A DNA stretch of 64,000 nucleotides from an uncultured Methanolobus sp. (GTDB lineage Archaea > Halobacteriota > Methanosarcinia > Methanosarcinales > Methanosarcinaceae). Shown one piece after another: positions 29,539 through 38,100 of this stretch. Where the stretch lies: positions 2,914,001 to 2,978,000 of the forward strand of contig NZ_OY762426.1 of assembly GCF_963665675.1 (NCBI RefSeq), read 5' to 3'. The notes under the pieces were generated by a model. It ran no database searches. It worked only from the letters and a program-made list of their open reading frames with translations, and was not told where the DNA came from. The position numbers and the translations under genes were made by a program. Position 1 is the first letter of the stretch. Each line of letters begins with the position of its first letter.

Positions 29539-29725
29539 CTATGACCTGCAAGAGCCTTTTAGATTCCACGTTGGTATGGCAGTAACCTGGATAAGCTCTT
29601 CAAGACTTCGTTTCTTGAGATGATACCTTAAAGACGTTTCATATGGAATCTCTTGATAGTGTTTTGATGCGGAACGAATTGAACCGTCATCCACTGCCAT
29701 ACATATGACAGTGAAAAATATATGA
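29539..29725 (-). pseudogene. Fragment of an ISH3-like transposase
   Basis: Reads HIFFTVICMAVDDGSIRSAS, then KHYQEIPYETSLRYHLKKRS, LEELIQ. This matches residues about 45-90 of the intact ISH3 transposase at 32795-33949 (LFYAAICMAVEKSSVHSMSK...). The N-terminal 45 residues and everything after about LEELIQ are missing. It is cut at about 29725, where the IS1-like element begins. Confidence 0.7.
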
Positions 29726-29773
29726 TGCTGGTCATAAAGCATAGCTATATAGTATGGATGAATATATTTGTTT

Positions 29774-30456
29774 ATGAATTGCCCAAGATGTAAAAGTCCC
29801 GATTCCACAAAGAATGGCATAGTTGGTGGACGTCAGCGTTACAGGTGCTCCAGGTGTGGATATAATTATACTGTCGAAAAGAAATCAACAGCATACCCTG
29901 AGTCTGTGAAAAAACAAGCTTTACAATTATACCTTGAAGGACTAGGATTTCGTTCAATTGGACGTTTTCTAAATGTTAGCCATGTTACCGTGCAAAACTG
30001 GATCAAGCAATTTGGCAGTGAATTAGAGGAACTAAAAAGTCAAAAAGAGATCTCTGTCGTAGAATTAGATGAGATGCACACATACATCGGGAATAAAAAA
30101 ACTACTGTTGGATCTGGATTGCTGTTGATAGAGATGGGAAAAAATTCATCGACTGCTCTTTTGGTAGTAGGGGAACAGAAACAGGCGAAAAACTCTGGGA
30201 TAAGTTAAAGGAAAAAGAGATTGGAGAAGTGATGACTGATCACTGGAGAGCATATGCAGAGTTCCTTCCGAAGGAGATTCATACTCAATCAAAAGCAGAA
30301 ACTGATACTGTTGAAGGTTACAACAGTATATTCAGGCATTTTCTGGCAAGGTTAAGAAGGAAGTCAAAGTGCTATACCAAGAGCATTGAAATGCTAAAGT
30401 ATTCGATCATTCTTTTAATGAAATACAGAAATAACGAGTTATCTATATTTAATTAA
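29774..30456 (+). CDS. IS1-family transposase, read through a -1 frameshift
   Basis: The first frame (29774-30208) gives a zinc ribbon (NCPRCKSPDSTKNG, RYRCSRCGYNY), a helix-turn-helix (YLEGLGFRSIGRFLNVSHVTVQNW) and the start of the DDE domain (VVELDEMHTYIGNKK). At an A7 run (about 30097-30103) a -1 slip leads to NYCWIWIAVDRDGKKFIDCS and on through FGSRGTETGEKLW, DHWRAYAEFLP and VEGYNSIFRHFLARLRRKSK to the stop at 30456. This matches the InsA/InsB' arrangement of IS1, where slippage on an A run makes the transposase. A simple frameshift mutation is the alternative. Full length about 228 residues. Confidence 0.75.
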
Positions 30457-30502
30457 CAATTCCATGATTTTTATAGACTCGCATAATCTCTTGAATTTTG
30501 AG

Positions 30503-30518
30503 GATTTCTACAGAGCCT
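30503..30518 (-). repeat. 16-base inverted-repeat motif, right copy
   Basis: GGATTTCTACAGAGCC, the exact reverse complement of 26572-26587. It interrupts the second DUF1638 gene and so marks the insertion end of a mobile element. Confidence 0.7.
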
Positions 30519-30597
30519 TAATTTCAAAATCAGTTGAGAGAACATAAACTAATTCACCTTCAAGCATTTTGCAGGCAACAATACTTAAAAGAGGCAT
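30508..30597 (-). pseudogene. 5' stub of a second DUF1638 gene
   Basis: Twenty-nine codons (MPLLSIVACKMLEGELVYVL, then STDFEIKAL) that align with the first residues of the complete DUF1638 protein just upstream (MSVMSIVSCKIMQDEIVWLF). It begins six bases after that gene's stop. It ends inside the 16-base mobile-element end, which supplies the stop. A tandem DUF1638 pair has thus been truncated by insertion. Confidence 0.65.
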
Positions 30598-30603
30598 GGT
30601 TCT

Positions 30604-31407
30604 TTACATGGTTTTGTTCTTTATTTCGTCCTTTATTGAGAAATAGCACTTCTCAAATATATGTTGATTTCCACTAACCTCAAAGGTACTGTACCCAAAC
30701 AAATTTGCATATTCATCAATCTTTGCATCAATATCTTTTACATATGTGAGTCCTGTATTGACCTTTGCAACCCTGGAATATCCTGCCATATCATTGACTT
30801 TTTTTGCCATCTTAAATGCTTTTTCCGGGTCAGGACTATATTTGTCGATGTTCAGAATTTCTCTCCATGAACTGGCATACATGGGTGTGAAAAAGAAAGC
30901 AGGTTCTTTGCTGTGGGCTTTAAGCAACTTCAGATAATTAGCTCCGCCGCCAACTGTGGCTCCAATGCAATCATCCACAATTCTTTCGTCATCCCTGAGT
31001 ATTCGCACGATACAGTCTGCTTTTTCAAGGCAGAAATCCTCTTCCACTTTACCAAGGACATTACCACAAAGGCCATAAAAAAGGAGTATACCGTCAGAAA
31101 AAGGAATCATTTCTTCAATAGTCTGGTAAACCTCGGATTTCAGCACTTTTGGCACTGCATGAAGTCCAAGTTCCATTATGTTAACAACTACAATTGATTC
31201 ATATTCATTTACTTTCTCGAGAATATCTGGTATTTTTTCAAAAGGAACAACTTCATGGGATACATGCTGATCATTAAGTTTTGCTCGAAATTCTGAAATG
31301 TTATTATTTTCTACGATGATGATTTTATTAATTTCAGAATCATTGACAAAAAGCCAGACAATTTCATCCTGCATTATTTTACATGAGACTATACTCATAA
31401 CAGACAT
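30604..31407 (-). CDS. DUF1638 family protein
   Basis: 267 residues with the DUF1638 plan: a short N-terminal SIVSCKIMQDE, a central GILLFYGLCGNVLG, CIVRILRDDERIVDDCIGATVGGGANYLKLLK and FFFTPMYASSWREILN. The family is common in methylotrophic methanogens, often near methyltransferase and corrinoid genes, but has no firm biochemical role. GGAGG precedes the ATG. Its promoter region carries a palindrome similar to that in front of the TetR gene, so TetR control is likely. A truncated paralog follows. Confidence 0.8.
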   Translation of the reverse strand: MSVMSIVSCKIMQDEIVWLFVNDSEINKIIIVENNNISEFRAKLNDQHVSHEVVPFEKIPDILEKVNEYESIVVVNIMELGLHAVPKVLKSEVYQTIEEMIPFSDGILLFYGLCGNVLGKVEEDFCLEKADCIVRILRDDERIVDDCIGATVGGGANYLKLLKAHSKEPAFFFTPMYASSWREILNIDKYSPDPEKAFKMAKKVNDMAGYSRVAKVNTGLTYVKDIDAKIDEYANLFGYSTFEVSGNQHIFEKCYFSIKDEIKNKTM

Positions 31408-31488
31408 TAACGGACTCCTCCTGTTTTGTTATTTTACTTGTTTCATTCCTTTTAAACAAAAATAATATGAAAGGATACGACAATGCAA

Positions 31489-31515
31489 TATATCTACCTG
31501 CATGCAGATATGTAG
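31489..31515. promoter_or_regulatory. Probable TetR operator upstream of the DUF1638 gene
   Basis: CTACCTGCATGCAGATATGTAG lies within ATATCT...AGATAT symmetry (21-22 bp). It shares CTACCTGCAT with the site at 32170-32187. It stands between the tetR stop and the DUF1638 start, about 80-110 bases from the latter. Confidence 0.5.
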
Positions 31516-31533
31516 TGATTGAATTAAAGAATG

Positions 31534-32112
31534 TCATTCCCTCCACCCAATACATGATTTGATTGAAGAAATTGCTCTGACGAGTGTCATTCTCCCCTTA
31601 ATGCTGGATACCAATCTGGCACCCATTAAAGTTTCAACTACTGCTTCGGCATGTGTTTCAACAGGGCCTGAAAAATCAAATTCACCCTGTTCCAGGCCAT
31701 CTCTGAGAACGTTGGTAATCCACTCAAGTATATTGTCAAGTAGCAACGTATTCTGCTTTTGAACTTTCTCCGGCAGTTCCTGAAAATTTATTATCACTGA
31801 TCCTGGAGGACAGATACATTTGCCCTCATCAAACTCCTGCAATGCATAATCAAAATAGTATTGAAGCTGCTCACGAGCTGATTTTTTGGATTCTGTCATT
31901 TGTGTAATAGATATTGCCAGATTATTTCTTCTTTCTTCAAGCAAGGCGGCAACAAGGTCTTCTTTTTTAGGATAATAATGATGTATTGAAGCATTTTTTA
32001 TGCCAAGCTTCAGGGAAATGTCCTTGTAGCTAAATCCATTATATCCCCTACATTGCAAAAAGTGTCTTCCATGATTGAGTATCTGTTGATTAGTAGGATT
32101 AAGATCTGTCAT
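31534..32112 (-). CDS. TetR/AcrR-family transcriptional regulator
   Basis: About 192 residues. The N-terminal HTH is complete (GRHFLQCRGYNGFSYKDISLKLGIKNASIHHYYPKKEDLVAALLEE, about 12-57). The C-terminal all-helical ligand domain resembles the AcrR/YxaF group (CPPGSVIINFQELPEKVQKQ; GARLVSSIKGRMTLVRAI). ATG 32112 is preferred; ATG 32124 adds MWIH. Palindromes lie both upstream of its own gene and upstream of the adjacent DUF1638 gene, consistent with self-repression and control of that gene. The ligand is unknown. Confidence 0.8.
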   Translation of the reverse strand: MTDLNPTNQQILNHGRHFLQCRGYNGFSYKDISLKLGIKNASIHHYYPKKEDLVAALLEERRNNLAISITQMTESKKSAREQLQYYFDYALQEFDEGKCICPPGSVIINFQELPEKVQKQNTLLLDNILEWITNVLRDGLEQGEFDFSGPVETHAEAVVETLMGARLVSSIKGRMTLVRAISSIKSCIGWRE

Positions 32113-32124
32113 ATGAATCCACAT

Positions 32125-32436
32125 GTTCCTTTATTCTTAATTATTGAATGACGCTCATATATTAAGTACCTACCTATATGCAGGTAGACTAAATTCCACC
32201 GGAATATAGGGAATTTCTACAGAGCTGATATTTGTACTACTTAGAAGATTCAGATGAGATTAGACAGAAGACATCCAGTATTTCATATCCCGAATGAAAA
32301 GAAAAGGTTTCAGACGTGGAAAGGATGCTGAGAAGAAAAGATAAGATTGAAATGAAGGCCGGGCACTCCGGAACCGTTCAAATCAATCTCACGATGGCCA
32401 GTTGTAGCAGAAAATTAAGTTGCAACCTTTTTTTAG
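32125..32436. other. Intergenic region between the tetR gene and a small gene
   Basis: It holds the tetR operator (32170-32187) and a degenerate copy of the 16-base element end (32207-32221). About 200 bases follow in which no gene is supported; these may be remnant DNA from an earlier insertion. Confidence 0.45.
32170..32187. promoter_or_regulatory. Probable TetR operator upstream of the tetR gene
   Basis: CTACCTATATGCAGGTAG is a perfect inverted repeat of CTACCT around six central bases. Reverse-complemented it reads CTACCTGCATATAGGTAG and shares CTACCTGCAT with the site at 31494-31503. Confidence 0.55.
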
Positions 32437-32694
32437 TTAATCATTTAGATACATTTCATAAAATCCGCCCTCAATTATGCCGCCGTCATGCACCGGTAGA
32501 TTGCTATTCTCAACAGTTATTGAAAAATTCCCTGAGCCGGATCCTTCATCAAATGTATCAATTAATTTCAATGCAATACGAGGGCTGTTTTCATAATTAA
32601 CTATGCGTGTTTCACCTTCGTATATCTTAATTTCCTCAATTCTCTCTTCACCCTGATATACTGCAAAGTATGCATATTTTGTTCCAACGGACAC
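32437..32694 (-). CDS. Small hypothetical protein
   Basis: 85 residues (GTKYAYFAVYQGEERIEEIK, IYEGETRIVNYENSP, NFSITVENSNLPVHDGG). It looks strand-rich and acidic, with no signal peptide or membrane segment. I do not recognise a family. It ends up next to the left end of the ISH3 element, 24 bp from it. The start is the only ATG with the open frame. Confidence 0.4.
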   Translation of the reverse strand: MSVGTKYAYFAVYQGEERIEEIKIYEGETRIVNYENSPRIALKLIDTFDEGSGSGNFSITVENSNLPVHDGGIIEGGFYEMYLND

Positions 32695-32717
32695 ATGATT
32701 AACATTAAATATAATGT

Positions 32718-33996
32718 CAGTAGTTTGCTAATTTTCCACTCAGTCACAAAGTAGTGCCTTTCGATAGCTTTATATGCGGCGAGAACGCCGCCATATGTCG
32801 TTTCTAAAATTCAATTCCAGCACCCCTTCTAAAGTCGAGTTAAGACCAAAACAATGTATCAATGCTGTTCTAAAACCTCTTACTGATAATATCGCCATTA
32901 ATATCAATGGTTCTCTTACCTGTAAAGACCTATTTTATGCTGCTATATGTATGGCGGTAGAAAAAAGTTCAGTTCATTCCATGTCGAAACACTATCAAGA
33001 CGTTCCTTGTGAAACATCTACAAGATATCATCTCAATAAATTGGATCTTGAAGAACTAATCCGGTTAAATGCAAAGATTCTACTTCAAGGTCCTATTAGT
33101 ACTCTAAAAACTGAGAAAAAGTATGAGTTTGCTATTGACTTTACAAATGACCCTTACTATGGAGAAACTGATTCATCCAATGAAAACTACGTCATACGTG
33201 GACAGGCAAAAAAATCTACAAACTCTTTCTATTCATATATTTCATTGTCCATCATAAACAAGAATGAGAGGTTCACTATATCCGTTCTTCCAGTAGAAAA
33301 AAGTGAAACAAAGATCAATTACCTCGCTTATTTCGTTGATCTGATAGGGAACCTTGATCTCAAGATCAAGGTTCTTTGTTTGGACAGAGAGTTTAGCTCT
33401 GTTGATGTCTTTGAGTTCTTACAGAACAAAGACATTCCTCATATTACTCCTGTAGTTAAAAAAGGAAACGTGATCAAACGACTACTTATTGGTAGAAAGG
33501 CAAGGGATTCGCAATATGTTATGAAGAATCCTCAGAAGAAAGAGGTTCGGCTAAATATCGTTATTGATGTCAAGTACATGAAAGGTAAAAGGAATAAAAA
33601 AGGATGCGAAAACCTTGGTTTTGTTGTTTATGGGCTCAACTGGAAGCCCCGGAAGATTAGCACGGTCTATAGAAGAAGGTTTGCAATCGAATCGTCTTAC
33701 AGGATGAGGAATATAGTCAAACCCAGAACATCGACAAGGAACGTTACTTTCAGGTACTTTTTTACATTGGTATCGTTCCTGCTTAGAAATACATGGCTCC
33801 TAATTCAGAAAAAGCATTTTACGATTGTAAAACGAGGTCCTCAAACAATTGATGAGGATAGGTTCAGGTTTGACAGATTTATCCTGTTTGTTGAGGAATG
33901 GTTTAGAAGAAACTTAAGGGTTCAATTGGTAGTGCGGTGTTTGAGGTAGATGAATAGCGGTAAGGGGAAAAAGGAGGGAAAAATAGCGAAGTACTG
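32718..33996 (+). mobile_element. ISH3-family insertion sequence, intact
   Basis: The terminal inverted repeats are CAGTAGTTTGCTAATTTTCC (32718-32737) and, reverse-complemented, CAGTACTTCGCTATTTTTCC (33977-33996), 17 of 20 matching. Both ends are flanked by the 5-bp duplication AATGT (32713-32717 and 33997-34001). Length 1279 bp with one transposase gene. Confidence 0.85.
32795..33949 (+). CDS. ISH3-family transposase
   Basis: About 384 residues from ATG 32795 (MSFLKFNSSTPS); an in-frame ATG at 32774 adds seven residues. The DDE catalytic parts are visible: FAIDFTNDPYYGE (first Asp), VLCLDREFSSVDVFEFLQ (second Asp) and RRFAIESSYRMRNIVKPRTST (Glu with the Y-x-x-R region). The frame is uninterrupted and lies inside intact ends, so the element may still be active. 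Confidence 0.85.
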   Translation: MSFLKFNSSTPSKVELRPKQCINAVLKPLTDNIAININGSLTCKDLFYAAICMAVEKSSVHSMSKHYQDVPCETSTRYHLNKLDLEELIRLNAKILLQGPISTLKTEKKYEFAIDFTNDPYYGETDSSNENYVIRGQAKKSTNSFYSYISLSIINKNERFTISVLPVEKSETKINYLAYFVDLIGNLDLKIKVLCLDREFSSVDVFEFLQNKDIPHITPVVKKGNVIKRLLIGRKARDSQYVMKNPQKKEVRLNIVIDVKYMKGKRNKKGCENLGFVVYGLNWKPRKISTVYRRRFAIESSYRMRNIVKPRTSTRNVTFRYFFTLVSFLLRNTWLLIQKKHFTIVKRGPQTIDEDRFRFDRFILFVEEWFRRNLRVQLVVRCLR

Positions 33997-34001
33997 AATG
34001 T

Positions 34002-34200
34002 CATTTCATGTGTCATCGGTTAAGGAGTTTTATTTACTTATTGCTAATGTTTTTGGACAATAACAACTACCTTAACTTACAGAATTTAACTGTTAAGTAA
34101 TCTCATACTACTGGTTTTATCACTGGTATGTTTTTGATGAAGTTATGAAACTACATGCTATTTATCACGATTCTTCTCTTAACCGATGACGCATGAAATG
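34002..34200. repeat. Inverted repeat beside the ISH3 element
   Basis: CATTTCATGTGTCATCGGTT followed by AAGGAG (34002-34027) is nearly the reverse complement of 34176-34200 (CTCTTAACCGATGACGCATG, AAATG). The arms are about 150 bp apart. The right arm is the 3' end of the winged-helix gene that ends at 34151. Confidence 0.65.
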
Positions 34201-34735
34201 CAATTACATTATTGCAAATAATGTTTGCAAGTTGCTTTTTGTCTTCTGGAGTAAATTGGTCGTCTATCTTTGCAGTTTTAAGATTGCAGGTGTCACGCAG
34301 ATAATCCAAATCGTCTTTATCAGGAGTGGAAGCATTCTCTGCTGGCAAATAATCGAGCGTTTCTATTTTAGGCATTGAGTTGGCAAAAGTGTCTATGAGT
34401 TGAGGAGCATTTGCTCTGAAATGGTTCGAAGTAATAAGTTGATCAAAATCATGGAAATTTTCACAGTAAATTTTTACAAAAATAATGAAATCATCTGTTA
34501 TGAAAAAATATAAGTCTGTACCGTTTTTGAAGTCAGGATCTTTGTAAATTAATCCAATTTTAACTAACTGCTCCAGATGATTTGAAACACCCTTATTCTC
34601 TCTGATTTGATGTTCAACTCTTAAATATTCCCGAATATCTGCTTTTTTTGCTTTTCCATCGTGATCCAATAAAAATAGCAAGATTTCCTTTTTAGTTTCA
34701 CCTACAGGATTTGCATTCCCCCTACTTCGTACCAT
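34151..34735 (-). CDS. Winged-helix transcriptional regulator
   Basis: 194 residues. The N-terminal winged helix (about 15-80: EILLFLLDHDGKAKKADIRE, then KGVSNHLEQLVKIGLIYK) is followed by a helical domain of the sort seen in many Methanosarcina-type regulators (FFITDDFIIFVKIYCENFHD, TPEDKKQLANIICNNVIAFH). The target is unknown. It is a single gene on the minus strand between the ISH3 element and the giant surface protein. Confidence 0.65.
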   Translation of the reverse strand: MVRSRGNANPVGETKKEILLFLLDHDGKAKKADIREYLRVEHQIRENKGVSNHLEQLVKIGLIYKDPDFKNGTDLYFFITDDFIIFVKIYCENFHDFDQLITSNHFRANAPQLIDTFANSMPKIETLDYLPAENASTPDKDDLDYLRDTCNLKTAKIDDQFTPEDKKQLANIICNNVIAFHASSVKRRIVINSM

Positions 34736-34902
34736 AGTTTAAGTAATGAATTGATTGATTTTAAAGTATTGTATCATATACCCAGTGGGGTTGTATACCT
34801 ATGTATTTCACCAATATTCAGACCATGGGGACCCTTTGTTAAAATAATCGCAATAAGCAATCAAGATGTTTATGTTATTACCAAATTAGCGAGGATTAAT
34901 TG

Positions 34903-35067
34903 ATGACTGAATCTGAACCAAGTAACTCAATATGTAGAAATAATACACCCATGGAATTCGTCAGGGATCACAAGGATATTCTGGAAAATCTGGCGAAGCA
35001 TGGCAGCCCCATCGAACAAGCGATGGCAAAGGTTTACATGGAACTTTATGGTGATTCCTCTGGATAA
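34903..35067 (+). CDS. 54-residue conserved-looking small protein
   Basis: ATG 34903 with GAGG eight bases upstream gives 54 codons: an N-terminal polar tail, then MEFVRDHKDILENLAKHGSP and IEQAMAKVYMELYGDSSG. The amphipathic helices and a proper ribosome site suggest a real gene. No family is recognised. It stands alone between two minus-strand genes. Confidence 0.5.
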   Translation: MTESEPSNSICRNNTPMEFVRDHKDILENLAKHGSPIEQAMAKVYMELYGDSSG

Positions 35068-35176
35068 AAGCTAAAAAGAAGAAAAAGCAAGATTTCTATC
35101 AACAACTGATAGTTTTCAGAGGCATTTCATAAAATTGATTAAATTTTACTCAAAAAAGAAAGCACAGAAGAAGAGA

Positions 35177-38100
35177 TTATTCTCTTCTTCTCATGAATAT
35201 GAACGCAAATCCTATAACAGATAAAACTGGAATAATAATTGTAGGGAACTCAGCAATTTCTTCTTGAGTTACAACAGTTGTTATATCCCGACAATTGATA
35301 GGTTCTAATTGATCACAATACATACTAACCGAGTTTTCTATTGGACCATATGCTGCAGTTTTAACAGTTATTTTGGAAATGATAGACTCTTCTGGCATTA
35401 AATTACCAATGTCAAAAATCACGGTATTCGTAGTTTTATCAAATGTAGCTCCACTTGAAGATACAAAAATTAATTCTGGTGGGAGAACATCAACAAGCTG
35501 TACATTTGTTAATTCAACATTCTTCGTATTTTCCATTGTAATCTCATAGGTGAGTTCGCTGCCTAATAGTACTTTTTCAGTGTAATCTGTAATTGAAAGT
35601 ATTACATCTGATGGATTATAAACAGTGATATAATCGCATTTTGTTTCTGTAGTTATCTTGCCTGCATTTGTTACCGTAAGAGAAACATCGTAGATTCCGG
35701 GATTAGTATAGGTATAAATCAAATTCTTTGTATTACCATCCTCGTTGCCATCTCCATCAATATCCCATGACCACGTTAAAGCATTAGAAGAATTACCACT
35801 GAATAAGACAGTAAGTGGTGCTTCTCCACATGTAGTGTTCGCTGTGAAATCAACTTTTAATGTCTCAGCATCTAAAGGTTTTGTTTTAGCTGTCAGATTC
35901 ACCCAAGTATGATTTAGATTCCCGTAAATGTCCACTGTGCGTGTACTGATGGTGTAATCTGTGTCAGGTTGCAGGCCGGTGGCATTGAAGTTCTCGACTG
36001 AAGTGATGGTCTGGAAGATACCATTGAAATAGACTTCGGTATGATTGAAGTCGGAGTCAGCGGGGTTGGACCAAGTAAAGTTGATCCATGTGGATTCAAT
36101 TAAGGATTGGATATTGCTTATTGATTGAGGTGAAAAAAAATCATCATTCATTGTCACGGTCTTATTTATCTGTGCTTCGTTTTCCCAATCAACACTGTAG
36201 ATATGCTTGATATTAATGGTTGCAGGTACATCCGTTAGTATTATTTCTTGATTACTCATATTCTCATAATGAAGTATTTTTAGTCCATATGTCGCATTAG
36301 CTGTACCTACAGTTTCATAGCGATATGTGTCGTTTGCCATACATATGAAAACTTTTTCAAGTTCAGGTTCATATATGGAATTAGGTATTTCATTTTTCAC
36401 AACACCACCAACAAGCCCTGTTACACGTCCACTTGAATCGTATACTCGAAGTTCCACAGGACTATATGCCTGTACAGTCTCAATTGGTACATCAATCATA
36501 CGACACGTGGTTTCAACATAATAGTCAACTACTTCAGCGAATTCATCATCGGTGAAATGCATAGCTGCTGCATCAGCACCACCTATTGCCATTCCAACAA
36601 ATTCATCCTCAATTAATTTTCTACGAAGTCCAAGTGACATTAGTTTATCTACTATTTCCACGTTAATTTGCTTAGAAAGTGTTGGATTCATAGCAAGGTC
36701 AACTGATCCTGATTGAATTGCTTGTTCAAGCGTTTTACCTCCAAGAGCATCATATTTTAGCTGACTTGTGATATAATGAGTAATTACTGTCGTAGCACCT
36801 TGCTTGGCTCCTTCTCCAATTCCATTAATTTTCCATTCCTTAATTGTATCAACACAAGCAAACGTAACAAACATAGCTTTTTTAGCTTTTACGCTCTGAC
36901 CAAGTATAGAAAGTGAAGAATAAGGTGCATATCCAATTCCAATATTACAAATAAGTTCACATTCGGTTCTTATACCCTCTGCAAGTGTCTCTGCAGATTC
37001 TGTACTTCCGACAAAAACATCGTTTGCAGCTTGGAAACTATTGTAAGAGCACATCTGCATCTTATTTGCTCTTTCTAAGAAATTCTTAGCACATGTAAGA
37101 TCGTTATTTTTCAAGCTTTGTTTAGCATTGTAAAGATAAGAATTTCTGATATTATAGAATCTTATTCCATCATCGTACAATTGATCATACTGTTCAGTCA
37201 AATCTGTTCTCAAAACAAAATCAGAGAGTTGCGTCGACAGCACAGTTACACTACCTACATAATTTGGGTCAAGGAGATATTGAGGGAAATTAGGTTTTGC
37301 TTTCAATCGGCTGTCTATTTTTTGATTTATTGTAGGATTGTAATTTGGTTCATAGTTACCCGAATAATCATTCCATTCAATACACCCTTTCTCAAATTCA
37401 CAATAGTAGTGTCCATCGGTTGTTTCTACCTGGCTCATTATTGGGAAACCTAAATCACTTTGAGTTCCTTGAATTTTATTATAACATTCATTCAAAGCCC
37501 CGTAAGTTACAAATGACACTCCTGTTTCCTTATTCCAGTGAATATGCCCATTTTCGAATGTACTATATCGTCCAACTGTTCCATATTTAGAATTTGGTAT
37601 GCCCTGTTCATCTCCTGTAGGAAGTCCCAAAACACTAGATGCAAATCCAATTTCAGCCCATTTTGCAAAGATAGCACCATGTACTTCATATACCAGATTT
37701 GTGTTTAGATTCCATTCTAGTGCACCAAGTTGCGTTCCATTCGTAAAAAGCTGATATCTATATGGTGTATTTTTAATAGACATTCTCTCCTCAGACATGT
37801 TGCCTATTGGATATCCAAGAACACTTTTACCATATCCCATTGAAGCCCATTTCACATAGAATTGATCAAGTATCGCAAACGTCTCCCCTACATGTGGGCC
37901 ATTCTTGAAGCACTCAATAGCTCCATTTTGGAAGTTCACATATGAACAATAATTATCTGCACTATCCGGCTCTCCTTCCAATTCACCGTCACCAACAGAC
38001 TCTCCGAATGTAGCAGAGCCTCCAAGTTCATAGTATTTGTCAATTATTTCTTGGGAAATACTGATATCATCGCCTGTTGGGAAGGAATCCAGTATTTCGC

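Larger units (their letters stand above)
29725..30518 (+). mobile_element. IS1-like insertion element
   Basis: It contains the IS1-type transposase frames. The right end is probably GGATTTCTACAGAGCC (30503-30518), or, with weaker terminal symmetry (ATGCTGGTCATAAAGCAT against ATGCGAGTCTATAAAAATCAT), position 30484. The left end at about 29725 is set by the break in the ISH3-like fragment. No target duplication could be confirmed, so the bounds are approximate. Confidence 0.5.
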
